Under the pieces are notes generated by a model. The model was not told the origin of the DNA. It made no database searches and saw only the letters and a list, made by a program, of their open reading frames with translations. 64,000 nucleotides of DNA from Gammaproteobacteria bacterium (GTDB lineage: Bacteria; Pseudomonadota; Gammaproteobacteria; Burkholderiales; Rhodocyclaceae). Positions 24,319 to 35,000 of this stretch are shown piece after piece. The first letter of the stretch is position 1; each line of letters opens with the position of its first letter. Made by a program: the position numbers and the translations under genes. The stretch lies in NCBI GenBank assembly GCA_029289235.1, contig JARFTZ010000056.1:37721-101720 (forward strand), in the 5' to 3' direction.

Positions 24319-25314
24319 TCACGAAGCCGCAGCCGGTTCCGATGCTTTTTCCGACCCCAGCGCCCCGCCACAACTGCTGCCCTGCCCTGCGGTGCAGCCG
24401 TAACAATGATCGGCCACGCGGATCGGCCGGCCCGCGAAATCCGTCTCCAGCAACTCGGAAAGATGCACCGGCCGCGCTTCCGCTCCGCCCGGATGCAAGC
24501 CGAGCATCTGGTTGAAATCGCAGTCGAACACATAGCCCTGCCAGCTGACGGAAATCAGGCTGCGGCACATCACGCCATCCAGGTTCTCGGCGCGATAAGC
24601 CCCCTTGAGCAGCGCCATGTACGGGTGGAACTCGTTGCGCGAGATGAGCTGGCTGCCGAAGCGCTGGATGGGCATGTTGGTCAGCGCGAAAAGGTGGTTG
24701 AAGACGATGCCGTAGCGCGTCGCCAGCTGTTCCTTGTAGGACTGCTCCAGCCGCACCTGGTCGGGCGGCAGGGATGGCCCGAGCGGGTTGTAGACGAGGT
24801 TGAGCACCCGCCCGCTGTCCGGCAGGCCATAGCCCAGGTCGTTGAGCTGGCGCAACCCATCGAGGCTGGACTGGAAAACGCCGTCGCCGCGCTGCTTGTT
24901 GAAGTTCTCTTCCAGATAGCAGGGCAGCGAGGCGGTGATCTCGACCGCGTTGTCGGCGAGGAACACCGCCAGCGTCTCGTAGCCCGGTTCGTTGAGGATG
25001 GTCAGGTTGCAGCGGTCGATCACGCGCAGCCCCATCGCCCGGGCTTCGCCGACCAGCCAGCGGAAATGCGGGTTCATCTCCGGCGCGCCACCGGTCAGAT
25101 CAAGCGTCTGGATCGCTTGCCGACGCGCGAAGTCCAGCAATACCTCCATGGTTTCCCGACTCATTTCTTCGGTGCGCTTCGGACTGGCCGCCACGTGGCA
25201 ATGAAAGCACGACTGGTTGCAGCGATAGCCGAGATTGGCCTGCAGGGTTTCCAGTTTGCCGCGCCGGATCGGCGGGAAGTCGGTCTTGACCAACAGCGGG
25301 AACGTGTCGCGCAT
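24319..25314 (-). CDS. arsS: ArsS-type radical SAM/Cys-rich protein (arsenosugar biosynthesis)
   Basis: Radical SAM enzyme of 331 aa. The 4Fe-4S cluster motif is CNQSCFHC (Cx3Cx2C) near residue 32, the SAM-binding region is LDLTGGAPEMNP, and the Cys-rich C-terminus ends DHCYGCTAGQGSSCGGAL, which is the layout of the ArsS/rSAM_SeCys family. In characterised members it joins arsenic to a 5'-deoxyadenosyl-derived sugar. Here no arsenite methyltransferase (ArsM) is in the window, so the substrate is inferred. AGGAGAAG precedes the ATG, and an ECF-type promoter starts about 28 bp upstream. It is first in the arsS-phnD-phnE-phnC-like-phosphoesterase operon. Confidence 0.85.
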   Translation of the reverse strand: MRDTFPLLVKTDFPPIRRGKLETLQANLGYRCNQSCFHCHVAASPKRTEEMSRETMEVLLDFARRQAIQTLDLTGGAPEMNPHFRWLVGEARAMGLRVIDRCNLTILNEPGYETLAVFLADNAVEITASLPCYLEENFNKQRGDGVFQSSLDGLRQLNDLGYGLPDSGRVLNLVYNPLGPSLPPDQVRLEQSYKEQLATRYGIVFNHLFALTNMPIQRFGSQLISRNEFHPYMALLKGAYRAENLDGVMCRSLISVSWQGYVFDCDFNQMLGLHPGGAEARPVHLSELLETDFAGRPIRVADHCYGCTAGQGSSCGGALGSEKASEPAAAS

Positions 25315-25341
25315 GCCTCTTCTCCTGAAAGGTTTTACCCA

Positions 25342-25370
25342 TTAGACGCACAAGCAGGCGAATTCTTACA
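25342..25370 (-). promoter_or_regulatory. ECF-type promoter of the arsS operon
   Basis: The minus strand reads TGTAAGAA-TTCGCC-8 nt-CGTCTAA, matching the element upstream of the DoxX/sigma operon in sequence and in spacing. The predicted start lies about 22 nt before the arsS ATG, leaving just room for the AGGAGAAG ribosome-binding site. Other sites of this quality were not found by eye in the window. Confidence 0.68.
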
Positions 25371-25406
25371 GGAACCGCGCAAATATTTCGCGAATGCAAG
25401 GCGACA

Positions 25407-25434
25407 CCCCCGGATATTTGCTATTTTCCGGGGG
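25407..25434. other. Hairpin in the arsS-marC divergent intergenic region
   Basis: Perfect 8-bp arms CCCCCGGA/TCCGGGGG enclose a 12-nt AT-rich loop TATTTGCTATTT. It lies upstream of marC and is not followed by a T-run, so it is not a terminator. It may be a leader structure or an operator. Confidence 0.35.
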
Positions 25435-25478
25435 GCCGTCCGGCTCGGCCGGGCAATCATCTCGACAGACACGCAACA

Positions 25479-26087
25479 ATGACAACAATGAACGGCGAAC
25501 TCTTTTCCTCGGTCTTCCTGCTGCTCCTCGTGCTCGACCCGCTCGGCAACATGCCTTTCGTGCTCTCGCTGCTGCGCAACACGCCGGAAGCGCGCCGGCC
25601 GCGCATCATCCTGCGCGAATGCGCGATCGCCACGCTGGTGCTGGTCGGGTTCCTGTTCGTCGGCGACTGGCTGCTTTACGCCATGCGCCTGAGCGACCCG
25701 GCACTGGAAATCGCCGGCGGCGTGATCCTCCTGCTGATCGCCTTGCGCATGGCCTTCCCGCCGCCCAAGCACACGGCGGCCGAGCACGAAACCGCCACCG
25801 AACCGCTGATCGTGCCGCTGGCCATCCCGATGATTGCCGGCCCCTCGGCGCTGGCGACCGTGCTGCTCGCCTCGCGCCATTCCAACGGCGAGACGCTGCT
25901 GTGGGTCGGCGCCGTCGTCCTTGCCTGCCTGATCAACGCCGCGCTGCTGCTTGCCTCCGGCTGGTTTTCCCGCCTCTTCGGCAAGGCCGGCATGGAAGCG
26001 CTGGAACGCCTGATGGGCCTGATCCTGACCGCGATCGCCGTGCAGATGCTGATCACCGGCATCCGCATCGCCTTCAAGATCGGCTGA
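25479..26087 (+). CDS. MarC family integral membrane protein
   Basis: MarC/UPF0056 protein of 202 aa with six membrane helices. The signatures are LLLLVLDPLGNMPFVLSLL and, in the second half, VPLAIPMIAGPSALATVLL. The molecular function of the family is not established, and the old link to multiple antibiotic resistance is not supported for all members. ATG 25479 lacks a good ribosome-binding site, and ATG 25488 (MNGELFSS) is an alternative. It is transcribed away from arsS. Confidence 0.88.
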   Translation: MTTMNGELFSSVFLLLLVLDPLGNMPFVLSLLRNTPEARRPRIILRECAIATLVLVGFLFVGDWLLYAMRLSDPALEIAGGVILLLIALRMAFPPPKHTAAEHETATEPLIVPLAIPMIAGPSALATVLLASRHSNGETLLWVGAVVLACLINAALLLASGWFSRLFGKAGMEALERLMGLILTAIAVQMLITGIRIAFKIG

Positions 26088-26133
26088 TCGGAGCGATTCG
26101 GAAACGCTCAGCGCCTGTGAAACGTCCGAAAAT

Positions 26134-26234
26134 CCACCGCAAAGGCGCAAAGAGGCAAAGAACACGCAAAGAAATTCCTCTGTTTCATTCGTTCTTCTTT
26201 GCGAAACCTTTGCGCCTTTGCGCCTTTGCGGTGG
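26134..26234. repeat. Intergenic inverted-repeat element (CCACCGCAAAGGCG family)
   Basis: About 101 bp with perfect 14-bp terminal inverted repeats CCACCGCAAAGGCG/CGCCTTTGCGGTGG. Internal copies of GCAAAG/CTTTGC allow an extended hairpin. There is no coding capacity. It sits between the convergent marC and the hypothetical gene, as such elements usually do. A related element is at 51149-51248. Confidence 0.8.
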
Positions 26235-26259
26235 ACGTAAAGGTTTTCGTCACCGACTC

Positions 26260-26700
26260 TCAATCCTGCAGCAACTTGATCCAGACGAACAGCGTCTGAT
26301 CCTGCGACTCGGCGAGTTGCGCCAGTTCGACCATTGCCGTGAGGTACGCCAGAACCTCCTCGGGATCCACGCCCTCGTCCTCGTACAGCTCGTTCGCCGC
26401 CAGTTCCCCGGCCAGGTCTTCCAGCGCTTCGTCATCGAGCGTCGCCAGGGCGTCGAACAATTCGGGGTCGATGCGCAGGAGCAGCGTTTCATCCTCGCCT
26501 TCGGCCACGAACACCGGCTCATAGCGATCAAGCGCCTCATGCAGCGAGTCGCCGGTCAGCAGCGAATGCAAGGCGGCGATCCGCGTCGTATCCAGACCAG
26601 GCGCCTCGAAACCGCTCCATTGCTTCAACGGCGCACCCGATACGGCAACCTCGGGATATTCATCCTCCTCCGCAGCCACCACACAGGTCAGAAATTCCAT
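26260..26700 (-). CDS. Hypothetical acidic protein
   Basis: I do not recognise this 146-aa protein. It is strongly acidic, with many Glu/Asp clusters (EEDEYPE, EGEDETLLL, YEDEGVDPEEV), no signal peptide, no membrane helix and a largely helical C-terminal half. The start ATG 26700 is the only sensible one. Codon use looks like that of its neighbours, so it is probably real. It lies 69 bp downstream of the bacteriohemerythrin gene on the same strand and could be co-transcribed. Confidence 0.6.
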   Translation of the reverse strand: MEFLTCVVAAEEDEYPEVAVSGAPLKQWSGFEAPGLDTTRIAALHSLLTGDSLHEALDRYEPVFVAEGEDETLLLRIDPELFDALATLDDEALEDLAGELAANELYEDEGVDPEEVLAYLTAMVELAQLAESQDQTLFVWIKLLQD

Positions 26701-26769
26701 GCTCCCTCCAGACGATCGATCTTCGAAGCGGCGGAGTTTACTCCCGAACGGCCCGCAGTCAGGAATCAG

Positions 26770-27171
26770 TCAGGAGCACACCACCGCGGCTCCGGAAAGA
26801 ACATGCTGGGCGAAACCGCGGTCGGAACCGACGATATGTTTGGTCATCCAGACACGGAGAAACTCGACCAGCTCCCTTTCGATCGCCTTGTTGATCGAAT
26901 TCTTCTCGATTTCGGCGAGCACCTTGAAGAAATGCGCGTGCTCCGCGGTATGCAAACGGAGATCCGGGAAATCGAACAGGCGCATGAGCGCTTCTTCGCA
27001 GGTGAAATGGAAGCGCGCAAAATCCCTCAGTTCGGCGACCAGGAAATAGATCGACGACCAGCTCTGGCCCTGCCGGATGGCCTCCTCGATGGCCCCGAAG
27101 TGGCCGATCAGCTGCTTGTGCTGGTCATCGAGTTCAACGATTCCCAGCGAGTATTCATTGCGCCAGTGCAT
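26770..27171 (-). CDS. Bacteriohemerythrin
   Basis: Non-haem di-iron oxygen-binding protein of 133 aa. The ligand set is complete: His in LDDQHKQL, His and Glu in FHFTCEEALM, two His in HTAEHAHF, and His plus Asp in TKHIVGSD. Single-domain bacteriohemerythrins carry or sense oxygen in the cytosol. It is a short gene with its own upstream region of about 190 bp shared with the divergent hsdM. Confidence 0.9.
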   Translation of the reverse strand: MHWRNEYSLGIVELDDQHKQLIGHFGAIEEAIRQGQSWSSIYFLVAELRDFARFHFTCEEALMRLFDFPDLRLHTAEHAHFFKVLAEIEKNSINKAIERELVEFLRVWMTKHIVGSDRGFAQHVLSGAAVVCS

Positions 27172-27365
27172 GGACGGCCTCCGGTCCGACGTCGCCGCCC
27201 CGAGGTTCGGGCCGCGCGCCGGATGTATGACTTTAGTAATAAATCCTTATAGCGCAGAACACCGCTCTCCCCATGTGCAGAAAGTCACACTCTTTGCGCA
27301 CCCGTACGCCAACAGAAACCACAGCGTAAAATTGCCCCTCCCCGTTTCAGCCGACAAAAACAACA

Positions 27366-29705
27366 ATGACCCAGGAAACCAACAACCTCGCCGCCTACAT
27401 CTGGTCGCTCGCTGATCTGCTGCGCGGCGACTTCCGGCAAAGCCAGTACGGCCGCATCATCCTGCCCTTTACCCTGCTGCGCCGTCTCGAATGCGTGCTC
27501 GCCGCCAGCAAGGACGCCGTCCTCAAGCAGGTTCCGGTGGTCGAAGCGATGAAGCTGCCGGAAGAAGCGCAGGAAAAACTGTTGCTGCGCGCCACCGGCG
27601 GACTCTCGTTCTTCAACACCTCGCCGATGGACCTCGCCAGTCTGGGCGAAGCCGGCATCAAGGCCAACCTCGAACGTTACATCCAGTGTTTCTCCAGGGA
27701 TGCGCGCGAGATTTTCGATCACTTCAAGTTCGCCGAATTCATCGGCCTGCTCAACGACGCCAACCTCCTCTACAAGGTCGTGCAGAAGGTCAAGGCCACC
27801 GACCTCAGCCTCAAGGCCGTTTCCAACTACGAGATGGGCCTGGTCTTCGAGGAGCTGATCCGGCGCTTTGCCGAAAGCTCGAATGACACCGCCGGCGAGC
27901 ACTTCACCCCGCGCGACATCGTCCGCCTCACCACCTCATTGGTGTTCATGGAAGACGACGAGGCGCTGACCCAGCCCGGCATCATCCGCACCATCTACGA
28001 CCCCACCGCCGGCACGGGCGGTTTCCTCTCCGCCGGCATGGAATACGTACACGAACTCAACCCGCAGACCGTGATCCGCGCCTTCGGCCAGGAGCTCAAC
28101 CCGGAGAGCTACGCCATCTGCAAGGCCGACATGCTGATCAAGGGCCAGGACGTCAGCCAGATCAAGCTCGGCAACACCCTCTCCAACGATCACCTCTACG
28201 CCAGCAAGTTCGACTACATGCTCTCCAACCCGCCCTTCGGCGTGGACTGGAAGAAGATCGAAGGCGCCATCGTCGACGAGCACACGCTCAAGGGCTACGA
28301 CGGCCGCTTCGGCCCCGGCCTGCCGCGTGTTTCCGACGGCTCGCTGCTCTTCCTGCTGCACCTGCTCAGCAAATTGCGCGACCCGAAGGACGGCCAGGGC
28401 GGGGATAGCGGCTCGCGCATCGGCATCATCCTCAACGGCTCGCCACTGTTTACCGGCGGCGCCGGTTCCGGTGAATCGGAAATCCGCCGCCACATCCTGG
28501 AAGCCGACCTGCTCGAAGCCATCGTCGCGTTGCCCACCGACATGTTCTACAACACCGGCATCGCCACCTACGTCTGGGTGCTGACCAACAAGAAAACCGC
28601 CGAGCGCAAGGGCAAGGTACAGCTCATCAACGGCGTCAACCTCTGCGGCAAGATGCGCAAGTCGCTCGGCAGCAAGCGCAACGTGATGGATGAGGCCGAC
28701 ATCGCCACCATCACCCGCTGCTTCGGCAACTTCGAAGTCGTCGACGCGCGCGAACTCGACAAGCCCGCCGAGCAGAAGAGCAACCGCGGCCGGCAAGCAA
28801 CATCCGCAAAAACCGAAGCCCCCAAGACCTTCGCCAGCAAGATTTTCCGGACGCACGAATTCGGCTACCGCCGCATCACCGTCGAACGCCCGCTGCGCCT
28901 CTCCTGGCAGTTCAGCGACGAACGCATCGCCCCGCTGCGCTTCCCGACCGGCGCGCTCAACGCCGCCGCGCAGTGGATCTACGCCGAATATGGTTGCGAC
29001 CACTGGAACGATGAAGCCGACGGCGAAAACTACGGCCGGCTCGCCGAGCACGCCGAAGCGATCCGCGCCCACTGCAAGCGCCACTTCGCCGAACTCAAGG
29101 AAAAGCAGATCAAGGACCTGCTCGACGCCGAAACCTGGCTCAGCCAGCAGCGCCTCCTGCACAAGGCCCGGCAACTGCAACAGGCGATCGGCACGGCGCA
29201 GTGCGACGACTTCAACACCTGGGACGACGCGCTCAAGGCCGCCTGCCAGGAAGCCGGCATCAGCCTCGACACCAGGGAGAAAAAGCAGCTCGCCGATGCC
29301 GTCAGCTGGAAGAACCCGGCCGCCGAGAAAGTCATCAAGAAACTGCACAAGGGCAAACCGGCGCGGCTCTACGGCCTGTTCCCCGTCGGCCAGAACATCG
29401 TCGAATACCAGGCCGACGGCGACCTGCGCGACTTCGAGAACATCGCCCTCGACCCGAGCCGCCCGGTGGACGACGTCATCGAAGCCTATTTCCTCAAGGA
29501 AGTGCAGCCGCACGTGCCGGACGCCTGGATCGACGCCGGCAAGCGCGATGCCAGGGACGGCGAAATCGGCATCGTCGGCTACGAAATCCCCTTCAACCGC
29601 CACTTCTACCAATACCAGCCGCCGCGCCCGCTGGAAGAGATCGACGCCGACCTCGACGCGGTGAGCAAGGAGATCATGGACCTGTTGCGCGAGGTGCATT
29701 CATGA
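27366..29705 (+). CDS. hsdM: Type I restriction-modification system, DNA methyltransferase subunit
   Basis: N6-adenine DNA methyltransferase of 779 aa. It has the HsdM N-terminal helical domain (about 1-160), SAM motif [11 protein letters not shown] and catalytic motif IV SNPPFG. A long C-terminal extension (about 480-779) makes it larger than classical HsdM (about 500 aa). Similar long forms exist in type I systems, so this is not obviously a fusion artefact. With HsdS it methylates the recognition site and with HsdR it restricts. Its TGA overlaps the ATG of the DUF1016 nuclease gene (ATGA). Confidence 0.92.
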   Translation: MTQETNNLAAYIWSLADLLRGDFRQSQYGRIILPFTLLRRLECVLAASKDAVLKQVPVVEAMKLPEEAQEKLLLRATGGLSFFNTSPMDLASLGEAGIKANLERYIQCFSRDAREIFDHFKFAEFIGLLNDANLLYKVVQKVKATDLSLKAVSNYEMGLVFEELIRRFAESSNDTAGEHFTPRDIVRLTTSLVFMEDDEALTQPGIIRTIYDPTAGTGGFLSAGMEYVHELNPQTVIRAFGQELNPESYAICKADMLIKGQDVSQIKLGNTLSNDHLYASKFDYMLSNPPFGVDWKKIEGAIVDEHTLKGYDGRFGPGLPRVSDGSLLFLLHLLSKLRDPKDGQGGDSGSRIGIILNGSPLFTGGAGSGESEIRRHILEADLLEAIVALPTDMFYNTGIATYVWVLTNKKTAERKGKVQLINGVNLCGKMRKSLGSKRNVMDEADIATITRCFGNFEVVDARELDKPAEQKSNRGRQATSAKTEAPKTFASKIFRTHEFGYRRITVERPLRLSWQFSDERIAPLRFPTGALNAAAQWIYAEYGCDHWNDEADGENYGRLAEHAEAIRAHCKRHFAELKEKQIKDLLDAETWLSQQRLLHKARQLQQAIGTAQCDDFNTWDDALKAACQEAGISLDTREKKQLADAVSWKNPAAEKVIKKLHKGKPARLYGLFPVGQNIVEYQADGDLRDFENIALDPSRPVDDVIEAYFLKEVQPHVPDAWIDAGKRDARDGEIGIVGYEIPFNRHFYQYQPPRPLEEIDADLDAVSKEIMDLLREVHS

Positions 29706-30708
29706 GTAATCTCATCCGCCCCGATCATGACTTCATGGCCGTCGTTCAGCTCATCGAGTCGGCCAGGCAGCGCGCCAGCCGTGCCGTTAACACCGAGTTG
29801 ATTGATCTGTACTGGGCCGTCGGCGAATACGTCAGCCAGAAACTTTCCACGGATGCTTGGGGCAAAGGCACGGTGGAAGCGCTGGCCGACTACATCCAGC
29901 AACAACAGCCCGGTTTGCGCGGATTTTCGGCCAAGAACATCTGGCGCATGCGGCAGTTTTACGAGGCTTATCGCGAAACGCCAATTCTCTCAACGCTGTT
30001 GAGAGAATTGCCCTGGTCGGCTCACCTGCATGTTCTGACCCGCTCCAAGTACCCGGAAGAGAGGGAGTTCTACTTGCGCACCGCCACTGAACAGCGCTGG
30101 TCCGTGCGAGAAGTCGCCCGACAGATGGACAACCAGCTCTTCGCGCGGACGATCACTGAGCCCGTCAAGATGGCCAAGGCGCTGCGAGAGGCGCAACCGC
30201 AAGTGGGCAACCATTTCAAGGACAGCTACTACCTGGAGTTCCTCGGTTTGCCACAGGAACACGCGGAAGCCGACCTGCATCGAGCCCTGATGCAGCATCT
30301 GCGGCGTTTCCTGACCGAGTTGGGGCGAGACTTCTGCTTTGTCGGTTCCGAGTTTCCGCTGCAGGTGGGCGGGCAGGATTTCGCCCTCGACCTGCTCTTC
30401 TTCCATCGCGGACTCAACTGCCTGGTCGCCATCGAGTTGAAGGTCGACCGCTTTGAACCGGAACACCTTGGCAAGCTCAATTTCTACCTCGAAGCCCTCG
30501 ACCGCGACCACAAGAAGCCCCACGAAAACCCGACCATCGGCCTGCTGCTCTGCGCCAGCAAGGACGACGAAGTGGTCGAATACGCCCTCAGCCGCAGCCT
30601 GTCGCCGGCCCTGGTCGCGCAATACCAGACCCAGCTGCCGGACAAGAAACTGCTGCAGGCGAAGCTGCACGAGTTCTATCTGGCCAATCTGGGCGCAGGG
30701 GAAGTGGA

Positions 30709-30712
<4 letters not shown>
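29702..30712 (+). CDS. DUF1016/YhcG-type PD-(D/E)XK nuclease family protein
   Basis: Protein of 336 aa with an N-terminal DUF1016 region ([25 protein letters not shown] and [17 protein letters not shown]). The C-terminal PD-(D/E)XK nuclease-like domain has Asp in DFALDLLFF and the ExK element in [12 protein letters not shown]. The YhcG family is implicated in DNA processing or defence, and biochemical function is largely unknown. It is inserted between hsdM and hsdS with 4-bp ATGA overlaps on both sides, so it should be made together with the methylase and specificity subunits. The gene contains a perfect 13-bp inverted repeat at 29982-30010. Confidence 0.87.
29982..30010. repeat. Perfect 13-bp inverted repeat inside the DUF1016 gene
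   Basis: CAATTCTCTCAAC-GCT-GTTGAGAGAATTG, arms fully complementary with a 3-nt loop. It encodes the segment [10 protein letters not shown]. The A/T content of the arms differs from the surrounding GC-rich coding sequence. Confidence 0.85.
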
Positions 30713-31992
<1,280 letters not shown>

Positions 31993-32028
31993 TCTTCCTT
32001 CCACCCGCCCACCGACCCAAACCCAGCC

Positions 32029-35000
32029 ATGACCGACCAAGCCAGCGAACGCATCTTCCAGGACGACATCCTCCGGCAATTGCAGGCGCACGGCTGGCTG
32101 CTCGGTACCCAGAAGGGGTACAACCAAGCACTTGCTCTTTACTCCGAGGACGTGCTGGCCTTCGTTCAGGAAACGCAGCCGGCGCAGTGGCAGCGTTTCT
32201 GCGCCAACCATCCGAAGGACAGCGCGCAGAAGTTCCTCGATCTGGTCGCCGGCCAGCTGGCCAAGGCCGATCCGAACGCGACCAACGCCGACAGTCGCCG
32301 CTTCGGCACGCTGGGCGTGTTGCGCCACGAGCTGCGCGACCGCAATGCGCGCCTGTCGCTGTGCCAGTTCAGGCCCGAGCACGAGCTGAATCCGGACACG
32401 CTGGCGCGCTATGCGAAGAATCGCCTGCGCGTGGTGCCGGAGCTGGTCTATAGCCCGTGGGCGTCGGCGGCGCAACTTGCGGAGACGGGCGCCAAGGCCA
32501 AGGCCTGGCGCATCGACCTGGTGCTCTTCGTCAATGGCCTGCCGGTGGCGACGCTGGAGCTGAAATCGGAGTTCAAGCAATCAGTCGAACGCGCCCTCCG
32601 CCAGTACAAGACGACGCGTCTGCCGGTCGATCCGCTGGCGAAGAAGGCGGAGCCGCTGCTCGCCTTCAAGCGCGGCGCGCTGGTGCATTTTGCGGTGAGC
32701 CAGTACGAGGTGCACATGGCGACGCGGCTGGACGGCGAGCACACGGTTTTCCTGCCCTTCAACAAGGGCACGGCCGACGGCGGTGCCGGCAACGATGTGC
32801 CGGCGGACGTGAACCGCTATGCCACCGATTACCTGTGGAACGAGGTGCTGCGGCCGGACAACCTGCTCGCCATCCTCGCCCGCTTCGTGCATCTGCAGAT
32901 CGAGGACAAGGAAGACTGGGAAGGCCGCAAGTACAGGAAGGAGAGCCTGATCTTCCCGCGCTATCACCAGTGGGACGTGGTCGGCAAGCTTCTCGACGCC
33001 GCCCGGTGCGAGGGGCCGGGACAGAAGTACCTGATCCAGCACAGCGCCGGTTCGGGCAAGTCGAATTCGATTGCCTGGGTGGCGCACCAGTTGTCGTCGC
33101 TCTACAAGGCCGACGGCAGCAAGCAGTTCCATTCGGTGATCGTCGTCACCGACCGCACGGTGCTCGATGCGCAGCTGCAGGACACGATCACCCAGTTCGA
33201 GCACACCGACGGCGTGGTCGGGCGCATCAACAACAAGGAAGGCGACGGCTCGAAGTCCGAGAAACTGGCAAGCGCGCTGGAGAACGCACAGCCGATCATC
33301 ATCGTCACCATCCAGACCTTTCCCTTCGTGCTCAAGGCGATTGAAGACAGCGTCAGCCTCAAGGCGCGCTGCTACGCGATCATCGCCGACGAGGCGCATT
33401 CCTCGCAGAGCGGCCTGACGGCGCGGCAGATGAAGGAAGTGCTGATGAAGGAGGCTGGCAACGGGGATGAGGACGAAGCGCCGGACAGCGAGGAGATCAT
33501 CGCGGCGACGGTCGCCGCGCGCCCGGCCTCCGGCAACCTGAGCTTTTTCGCCTTCACCGCCACGCCCAAACCGAAGACGCTGGAACTGTTCGGCCGCCGC
33601 CCCAATCCTGCCGAGGAGCCCTCGAAGAACAACAAGCCGGCGGCGTTTCACGTTTACAGCATGCGTCAGGCCATCGAGGAGGGTTTCATTCTCGATGTGC
33701 TGAAGAACTACACGAACTACAAGGTGGCCTACAAGCTGGCGCTGAAGATTCAGGAAGCCGACCAGGAAGTCGAGAGCAAACGCGCGCGGGTGCGGCTCAA
33801 CCAGTGGGTGCGCCTGCACGATCACAACATCGCGCAGAAGGTGATGGTGATCGTCGAACACTTCCGCAACAACGTGCTGGGCCTGCTCAACGGCCAGGCC
33901 AAGGCGATGGTGGTGACCAGCTCGCGCAAGGAGGCGGTGCGCTACAAGCAGTGTTTCGACAAGTACATCGCCGGCAAGGGCTATCAGAAGATCCACGCGA
34001 TGGTCGCGTTTTCCGGCGAGGTGCAGTTCGGCGAGAAAGACCCGAATGCGGCGGACCTGATCGGCCGCAAATTCACCGAGACCAGCATGAATCCCGGGCT
34101 GAAGGGCCGCGACCTGCGCAAGGCCTTCGATTCGGACGACTATCAGGTGATGATCGTCGCCAACAAGTTCCAGACCGGCTTCGACCAACCCAAGCTGTGC
34201 GCGATGTACGTGGACAAGAAGCTGGCCGGGATGGAATGCGTGCAGACGCTGTCGCGCCTCAACCGCACCTATCCGAACAAGGCCGAGACGGGTACCTTCG
34301 TGCTCGATTTCTTCAACGAGCCGGACGACATCCTTGAGGCGTTCCAGCCTTATTACCAGACGGCGGAGCTGGCCGATGTCTCCGACCCGAACCTGATCTT
34401 TACCCTGCACGACAAGCTGCGGGCGGCGGGCATCTTCACCTGGCCGGAGGTGGAACAGTTCTGCGTCGCCTTCTATGTGAAGAACAAGAGCAGCGCGGCC
34501 ATCGCCAACATCTGCAAGCCGGCGGTGCAGCGCTGGCAGCAGCGCTACAAGTCCGCCGTGGCAGCGTTCAAGCAGGCCAGGGCGATGTTCGAGCGCACGA
34601 AGAAGACCGGCGACGCGGTGCTGATCGCCAACGCCGAGAATTGCCTGAAGGAATGCAAGAAGGAAAAGGACGCGCTGGAAATCTTCAAGAAGGATCTGGG
34701 CACCTTCGTGCGCTTCTATGAATTCATGTCGCAGATTGTCGACTACGACGACACCGACCTGGAAAAGCTCAGTCTCTATGCCCGCAACCTGCGGCCGATG
34801 CTGCGCGAGGAGTTGCTCGAAGAAGACGAAATCGACCTCGGCAACGTGGTGCTCAGCCACTACCGCGTGGCGAAAATCCGCCAGCAGGACCTGAAGCTCG
34901 AGCAGAACAGCGCCGAATACCAGCTGGAGCCGGGCGAAGGCCTGGGCACAGCGAAACCCGGCGACAAGAAGGAGGATTTCCTCTCGCAGATCATCCGCCG

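Noticed and set aside
26134-26234. Possible CRISPR array from repeated GCAAAG units
   Set aside because: Units are short, unevenly spaced and arranged as an inverted repeat; there are no spacers and no cas genes.
27936-29699. 587-aa minus-strand ORF
   Set aside because: Antisense to hsdM; no start signal or recognisable motif.
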